Shown here: positions 60,005 to 64,000 of the stretch, piece by piece
Numbering within the stretch: the first letter of the stretch is position 1
Layout: each line of letters opens with the position of its first letter
Assembly (NCBI RefSeq): GCF_009192735.1
Contig: NZ_VTFU01000004.1
Span: 310,001-374,000, forward strand
Reading direction: 5' to 3'
Origin: Arthrobacter gandavensis
GTDB taxonomy: Bacteria; Actinomycetota; Actinomycetes; Actinomycetales; Micrococcaceae
DNA length: 64,000 bases
Notes under the pieces: generated by a model
What the model was told of the DNA's origin: nothing
Seen by the model: the letters and a program-made list of their open reading frames with translations, nothing else
Databases searched by the model: none
Translations under genes and position numbers: made by a program

Positions 60005-61612
60005 CTAGACCGCTTCCAGCGAGTCGAGGTACCGGCGGCGGGCGGCTTCCTGCTTGATGCGGGCGCGCTCCCTGCGGGCCTTGGTGGGCCATGAACAGAT
60101 CAGCACCACGATGCAGGTCAACAGCACCAGGCCGGCAATGGCAATTCCGGCATCCATCCAGAACTGGGCCGGGAAGAGCCGGATCAGGGTGTCGTCCATC
60201 CGGAACGTCCAATTGCCGTTGGCAAAGAAGATCGTGTGCACCTGGGTGAAGAAACTCTCCCAGCCCAGGACGGCGGTGACGATCAGTGCACCCACCAGCA
60301 CCAGTGTCAGCACCGCGCCAGCGAAGAGCGCGCGGCGGATTCCTCCGGGGCTGCGCTTGGCCAGGTAGACGCAGGCGATGATACTCAGCAGGGCCATGGC
60401 CAGCGCCGACACAAACGCAATCGTCAGCACCGTCTTCACATCAGCCATGTGGCTGACTTCGCTCTCCAAGTACAACGGCTCTCCCCCGGCCGTCACGAGG
60501 TCGCCCAGATAGCGGGCGCCGGAGAAGTTGAGCAGGTAGTCCACGGCGTAGGAGCCGTAGGTCATGCGGTCATCGGTCGAGAAGCCGTAACTGTCCTGCG
60601 GGAACCCCGGGCGGTGATACTCGATCCACAGGAACACCGGAGTGGCCACCGCCCGGATGGCCGCCGCGAGCAGCATCACCGGGAAGAACACCGCAATCAT
60701 CACCTGCAGGATACGGGCCAGGACGGGTTTCGCCGACCCTGCCCGCTCGCGTTCCTCCGCCCGGCGGCGGGCTTCCTCTTCGGAGATTTCGTCATCTGCA
60801 GCCCGTGCCTCAGCGCTCTCCCGGCCGGAAGGGGCAGCGGCGGCTTTCACATCGGCGGCTTTTTCATCTGCGGCTTTTTCATCTGTGGAGTCCGCGCCGG
60901 AAACGGCGGCCGGCGCGGACTGTGCGGTGCTGATCCGGGCGGTTTCGGGGACGTGCTGCGCGGAGCCGGAACCTGCGGCTCCGGAACCCGCAACGGCTCC
61001 GGAACCCGCAACGGCCCCGGCCCCTGCTGCGGCTGACGCCTTCCCTGCCGTGGCTGATGCCTTCCCTGCCGGTGTTGAAGTCTCCGGGGCAGTGCCCCGT
61101 GAGGGCAGGTCGGCGTCGATGTCTCCGGCCGCTTTCTGCTCCGCATCCGAGAGTTCGCCGTATCCACTCACATCGGGCATGGTGCTGGCGCGGCGCATCG
61201 GCAGGCTGCTGCGCTGGGCCAGGGAGGGATGGCCTCCCGGCACCACCGCGGCGTCGGCAGGCGCGGAATCTCCGGAGGCTGCGGCATTACCCCGCGGCAT
61301 TGTGGCATCGGCCGGCGTTCCTGCCGCATCGGCGAACGCCGCATCCCAGTCCTCGTGACCCAGGTCCTCCTCACCGCCTGCAGAACCAGCTGAAGCACCG
61401 GCATCCGCTGCAGTGCTGCCCGTTCCTTCAGCCGTGGTTGCCGCCGGGCGCGGTCCCTTCGCCTCAGTGCCCGCAGCATGGTCACCGCTAACAATGGTTT
61501 CGCTGGCGTCGCTGAGGCCGTCACCGGCGCCCGTTTCGGCCCGATCCCGCCCGGTGTCGGCGGATTCTCCGGTCGTCGGTTTTTGCTGGGGGGTATCGTC
61601 CTGGCTTGCCAC
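60005..61612 (-). CDS. DUF1461/TIGR01906 (Lit-like) membrane protein with long low-complexity N-terminus
   Basis: 535 residues from the GTG at 61612 (GAGGAAG upstream). The first 265 or so residues are Ala/Gly/Asp/Glu-rich with short repeats (AVAGSGAVAGSGAAGSG, DEKAADEKAAD) and should be cytoplasmic and disordered. The rest has about five membrane helices and the family motifs VSHMADVKTVL and QVHTIFFANGNWTFRMDDTL, then IRLFPAQFWMD. The family includes Lit, the lipoprotein intramolecular transacylase of Firmicutes, whose conserved His residues correspond to those in the two motifs. Whether this actinobacterial member acylates lipoproteins is unknown. Confidence 0.75.
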   Translation of the reverse strand: MASQDDTPQQKPTTGESADTGRDRAETGAGDGLSDASETIVSGDHAAGTEAKGPRPAATTAEGTGSTAADAGASAGSAGGEEDLGHEDWDAAFADAAGTPADATMPRGNAAASGDSAPADAAVVPGGHPSLAQRSSLPMRRASTMPDVSGYGELSDAEQKAAGDIDADLPSRGTAPETSTPAGKASATAGKASAAAGAGAVAGSGAVAGSGAAGSGSAQHVPETARISTAQSAPAAVSGADSTDEKAADEKAADVKAAAAPSGRESAEARAADDEISEEEARRRAEERERAGSAKPVLARILQVMIAVFFPVMLLAAAIRAVATPVFLWIEYHRPGFPQDSYGFSTDDRMTYGSYAVDYLLNFSGARYLGDLVTAGGEPLYLESEVSHMADVKTVLTIAFVSALAMALLSIIACVYLAKRSPGGIRRALFAGAVLTLVLVGALIVTAVLGWESFFTQVHTIFFANGNWTFRMDDTLIRLFPAQFWMDAGIAIAGLVLLTCIVVLICSWPTKARRERARIKQEAARRRYLDSLEAV

Positions 61613-61790
61613 TACTTCCTCTTTCACTTCCGGGCCCTGTCAATCACGGCCTTTTTGCGGATTCCGGTGGGCTTTCGGGCTCCATCCTCCTTCGACCCTA
61701 CCGGGCGGGCGCAGCGGGAATCGGAAGCCACCCCGCACCGGCTGCAGAGTCACCGGACTGTTACGTGATTCCCGGTGAATCGATTGCCGC

Positions 61791-62786
61791 TCAGGCGGTC
61801 CGAAGGACATCCCCGCTGTCACGCCGGGACAGGTCTCCACGGTGTCCGGCGCGGTAGGCCCGGCCGCCCAGGACCAGCGTGTACAGCCAATAGGCGGCAA
61901 AGAGCGAAGCTCCTATCCCCATCCGCAGCCAGAAAGGCATCGGCGACGCGGTGACGAACCCCTCCACGAGCCCGGACAGGAACATCACGATCACCAGTCC
62001 CAGGGCCACGGTGAACAGCGAGCGCCCTTCGGCAGCGACGGAGGCAGCCCGCGTTTGCCGGCCGGGAGCAACCCAGGCCCAGAAAATGCGCAGTCCGGCC
62101 GCCACGGCAATGAAGACAGCGGTTAACTCCATGAGCCCGTGCGGCAGGATGTACGTGAAGAAGACGTCCAGTTCGCCGTAAGCGGCCATGGTGCCGCCTG
62201 CGATCCCCACGTTCATGGCGTTCTGGTACAGCACGTACGGACCCCAGATCCCCGTGATGCCGAAGGCAACGGACTGCAGGGCAATCCAGGCGTTGTTGGT
62301 CCAAACCTGTCCGGCAAAGGACGCCGCCGGATTCTCGGAGTAGTACGCCACAAAGTCCTGCTCCACATACCGCTGGACCTCCGCATCCGAACCGATGGCC
62401 GCGGAAATGACGCCTGGCGTTGATGCGGCCCAGGCACCGGCCAGCCACGCCATCAGGATGAAGGCTGCCCCCACGGCCAGGGTAAGCCAGCGGACCCGGT
62501 AAAAACCGGACGGGAGCGCATGGACGAAGAAGTTGACCAGATCTTCGAGGAAGTTCGAGCGTGCCCCGGTGAAGCGGGTCCTGGCACGGGAAAGGCGCAT
62601 GGACAGGGCTGCGGACAATGCTCCCTCGGGCGCCACCGAACGAATGGTGGACAGATGGGACGAGGTGCGCCGGTACAGGCGCAGCAGTTCATCGGCTTCC
62701 TCCCCGCTGAGCCGGCGCCGTGCGGAGAGTTCATCCAGCCGCTGCCAGTCCGGGGAGTGCACTGCACTGAAAGCATCCATGTCCAC
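61791..62786 (-). CDS. SpoIIM/DUF95-family membrane protein
   Basis: 331 residues. It starts at a GTG with AGGG seven bases upstream; ATG two codons later is possible. A helical N-terminal region (WQRLDELSARRRLSGEEADE) precedes four to five membrane helices, with the family block TNNAWIALQSVAFGITGIWG, then ILPHGLMELTAVFIA. The family relates to stage II sporulation protein M, but here there are no other sporulation genes. In Actinobacteria it is commonly divergent from an RDD protein, as here, suggesting a shared envelope function that remains undefined. Confidence 0.9.
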   Translation of the reverse strand: MDMDAFSAVHSPDWQRLDELSARRRLSGEEADELLRLYRRTSSHLSTIRSVAPEGALSAALSMRLSRARTRFTGARSNFLEDLVNFFVHALPSGFYRVRWLTLAVGAAFILMAWLAGAWAASTPGVISAAIGSDAEVQRYVEQDFVAYYSENPAASFAGQVWTNNAWIALQSVAFGITGIWGPYVLYQNAMNVGIAGGTMAAYGELDVFFTYILPHGLMELTAVFIAVAAGLRIFWAWVAPGRQTRAASVAAEGRSLFTVALGLVIVMFLSGLVEGFVTASPMPFWLRMGIGASLFAAYWLYTLVLGGRAYRAGHRGDLSRRDSGDVLRTA

Positions 62787-62850
62787 GGTTACACCCTAGC
62801 GCTGGGTACAGTGGAGTTCCCACCACGAATTGCCGCCGGGAGGAGCACAC

Positions 62851-63654
62851 GTGAGTTCCATCGTCACCGGGGAGGCCGTTGTCTTGGAGCTGCGCCCGGC
62901 GTCTTTTGCCGCACGGGCGCTGAGCTCCCTGATCGACGTCGTCACCCAGCTGCTGGTGCTCCTTGGGCTGCTGGTGCTTTTCGCGCGGACCCTGGGCGAA
63001 TCAGTGGATCCCGCCCTCGGTGCCGCCCTCATATTGGCGATCGTTGTCCTGGTCATGGTCGGAGCACCCGTGGCGGTGGAAACGCTGACCCGGGGCAAGT
63101 CCCTGGGGCGCCTTGCCATGGGTCTGCGGATAGTGCGCGACGACGGCGGTGCCGTGCGCTTCCGCCACTGCCTGATCCGCGGCATGACAGCGATCCTCGA
63201 GATTTATCTGTCGGCCGGATCAGTGGCCTTCATGGTGGCCCTGTTCAATGAGAGGTCCAAGCGGCTCGGTGACATCATGGCCGGAACCTACGCCCTGCGG
63301 GAACGCATCTCAGCACCCGGTTCCCCTCAAGTGGAGGTGCCGATGATGCTGGCGGGCTGGGCCCGGCTCGCCGATCTGGGCCGGCTGCCTGATGCGCTGT
63401 CCCGCCGGGTGTCGCGGTTCCTGACCCAGAGCCCCAGGTTGTCGCCGCAGTCACGCGGCGCGCTTGCCGCCGGCCTGGCCAGTGAAGTTTCGGCTTTCGT
63501 GTCTCCGCAGCCGCCGGCCGGGACCTTCCCCGAGGATTTCCTCCGTGCCGTGATGGCTGAGCGCCGGAACCGGGACTTCGCCACGCTGACCCGGCAGCGC
63601 GAACGCACCGAGCAGATGAGCCAGCGCCTGCACCGGCTGCCCTTCAGCAGATAA
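62851..63654 (+). CDS. RDD-family membrane protein
   Basis: 267 residues from the GTG at 62851 (GGGAGGAG upstream). RPASFAARALSSLIDVVTQL carries the Arg and Asp that name the family, and GKSLGRLAMGLRIVRDDGG is the conserved inner loop. There are three membrane helices, then a long cytoplasmic tail rich in Arg. It is divergent from the SpoIIM/DUF95 gene. The function is unknown; some RDD proteins have been linked to ion transport. Confidence 0.9.
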   Translation: MSSIVTGEAVVLELRPASFAARALSSLIDVVTQLLVLLGLLVLFARTLGESVDPALGAALILAIVVLVMVGAPVAVETLTRGKSLGRLAMGLRIVRDDGGAVRFRHCLIRGMTAILEIYLSAGSVAFMVALFNERSKRLGDIMAGTYALRERISAPGSPQVEVPMMLAGWARLADLGRLPDALSRRVSRFLTQSPRLSPQSRGALAAGLASEVSAFVSPQPPAGTFPEDFLRAVMAERRNRDFATLTRQRERTEQMSQRLHRLPFSR

Positions 63655-63684
63655 ACGGCTCCGCCCGCCGGCCGGTTACCGGAG

Positions 63685-64000
63685 CTACTGCTTGGGCTGG
63701 CTGGTCCATTCCGCCCAGGGCAGGTTCCAGTCACCGAAGCCGTCCCATACGTACATCGGTCCGTAGCCGGTGTTCAGCACCTGGACAACGTCCCCGGCGT
63801 CGAAGTTGTCATAGATGTACTTGGCGCCTTCGGGGCTCATGCCGATACAGCCGTGGGAAACATTTGCCACGCCCAGCACCGGCTGCGCCGAAGGCAGGGC
63901 CTCATGGATGAAGGCGCCGCCATTGGAGATGCGGGAGGCGTTCTTGGCGTTCACCGGCTCGTAGTAGGCCTTGTCCCCCGGCTTTAGTCCCAGGGACTCG
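63685..64000 (-). CDS. L,D-transpeptidase (YkuD domain), C-terminal part only
   Basis: About 104 codons are visible; the 5' end lies beyond the window. VLGVANVSHGCIGMSPEGAK contains the SHGC(I/V) catalytic motif with the active-site Cys, followed by AKYIYDNFDAGDVVQVLNTG as usual in YkuD domains. These enzymes form 3-3 peptidoglycan cross-links outside the membrane. The upstream fragment ESLGLKPGDKAYYEPVNAKN fits the same domain. It is convergent with the RDD gene, 30 bp apart. Confidence 0.92.
   Translation of the reverse strand, partial: ESLGLKPGDKAYYEPVNAKNASRISNGGAFIHEALPSAQPVLGVANVSHGCIGMSPEGAKYIYDNFDAGDVVQVLNTGYGPMYVWDGFGDWNLPWAEWTSQPKQ

Overview
The window is high-GC DNA with short intergenic gaps, frequent GTG starts and many ATGA/GTGA stop-start overlaps. 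Gene content and order point to an actinobacterium, most likely of the Micrococcaceae (Arthrobacter-like). From memory, the blocks rsmI-pmt, tatD-rpf-rsmA-ispE and pth-rplY-prs-glmU-(tRNA)-tetR match a chromosomal segment conserved across Actinobacteria, including Mycobacterium. The genus is an inference; no rRNA is present.

Region 1 (1-19.8 kb) is an exopolysaccharide locus, almost all on the minus strand. It holds a membrane polyprenyl-phosphate sugar transferase, a lipoprotein, a flippase, a 1,830-residue secreted propeller/LamG/PKD protein, a DUF1972-type glycosyltransferase, a CDP-alcohol phosphotransferase, a Wzz-like protein whose kinase domain looks dead, and a Wzy-like polymerase/ligase. 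A second minus-strand unit encodes a TagD-like cytidylyltransferase, a GT4 glycosyltransferase and an O-acyltransferase cut by the window edge. One plus-strand gene, a secreted parallel beta-helix protein, sits between the two units and shares a module with the giant PKD protein. Together they look like a Wzx/Wzy-type pathway with polyol-phosphate and acyl decoration and two large extracellular partners.

Region 2 (20.2-34.4 kb) is a tandem array of five 870-960 residue LuxR-type STAND (LAL) regulators, all on the minus strand. They fall into two lineages. Type I keeps a DD Walker B; type II has DN or DS. They are arranged as two type II-type I pairs plus a lone type II. A 17-bp inverted repeat, CGAGTA-N5-TACTCG and variants, occurs in intergenic DNA at four places: upstream of the lipoprotein operon, upstream of the sugar transferase gene, and upstream of two LAL genes. 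This suggests one regulon covering the array and the polysaccharide locus.

Region 3 (34.7-48.5 kb) is mostly housekeeping: a candidate structured small RNA with its own promoter and terminator, pth, rplY, prs, glmU, tRNA-Gln, a TetR-NUDIX fusion, an ABC-F ATPase, ispE, rsmA, an XRE/TPR regulator, an RpfB-like resuscitation factor and tatD.

Region 4 (48.6-64 kb) has a MoxR/DUF58/transglutaminase operon, a succinate-semialdehyde dehydrogenase, rsmI, protein mannosyltransferase, a long-chain acyl-CoA ligase, a Lit/DUF1461-like membrane protein with a long low-complexity N-terminus, a SpoIIM/DUF95 protein divergent from an RDD protein, and the C-terminus of an L,D-transpeptidase. Convergent gene pairs are separated by strong hairpin terminators. 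I saw no insertion sequence, integrase, CRISPR array or phage gene.
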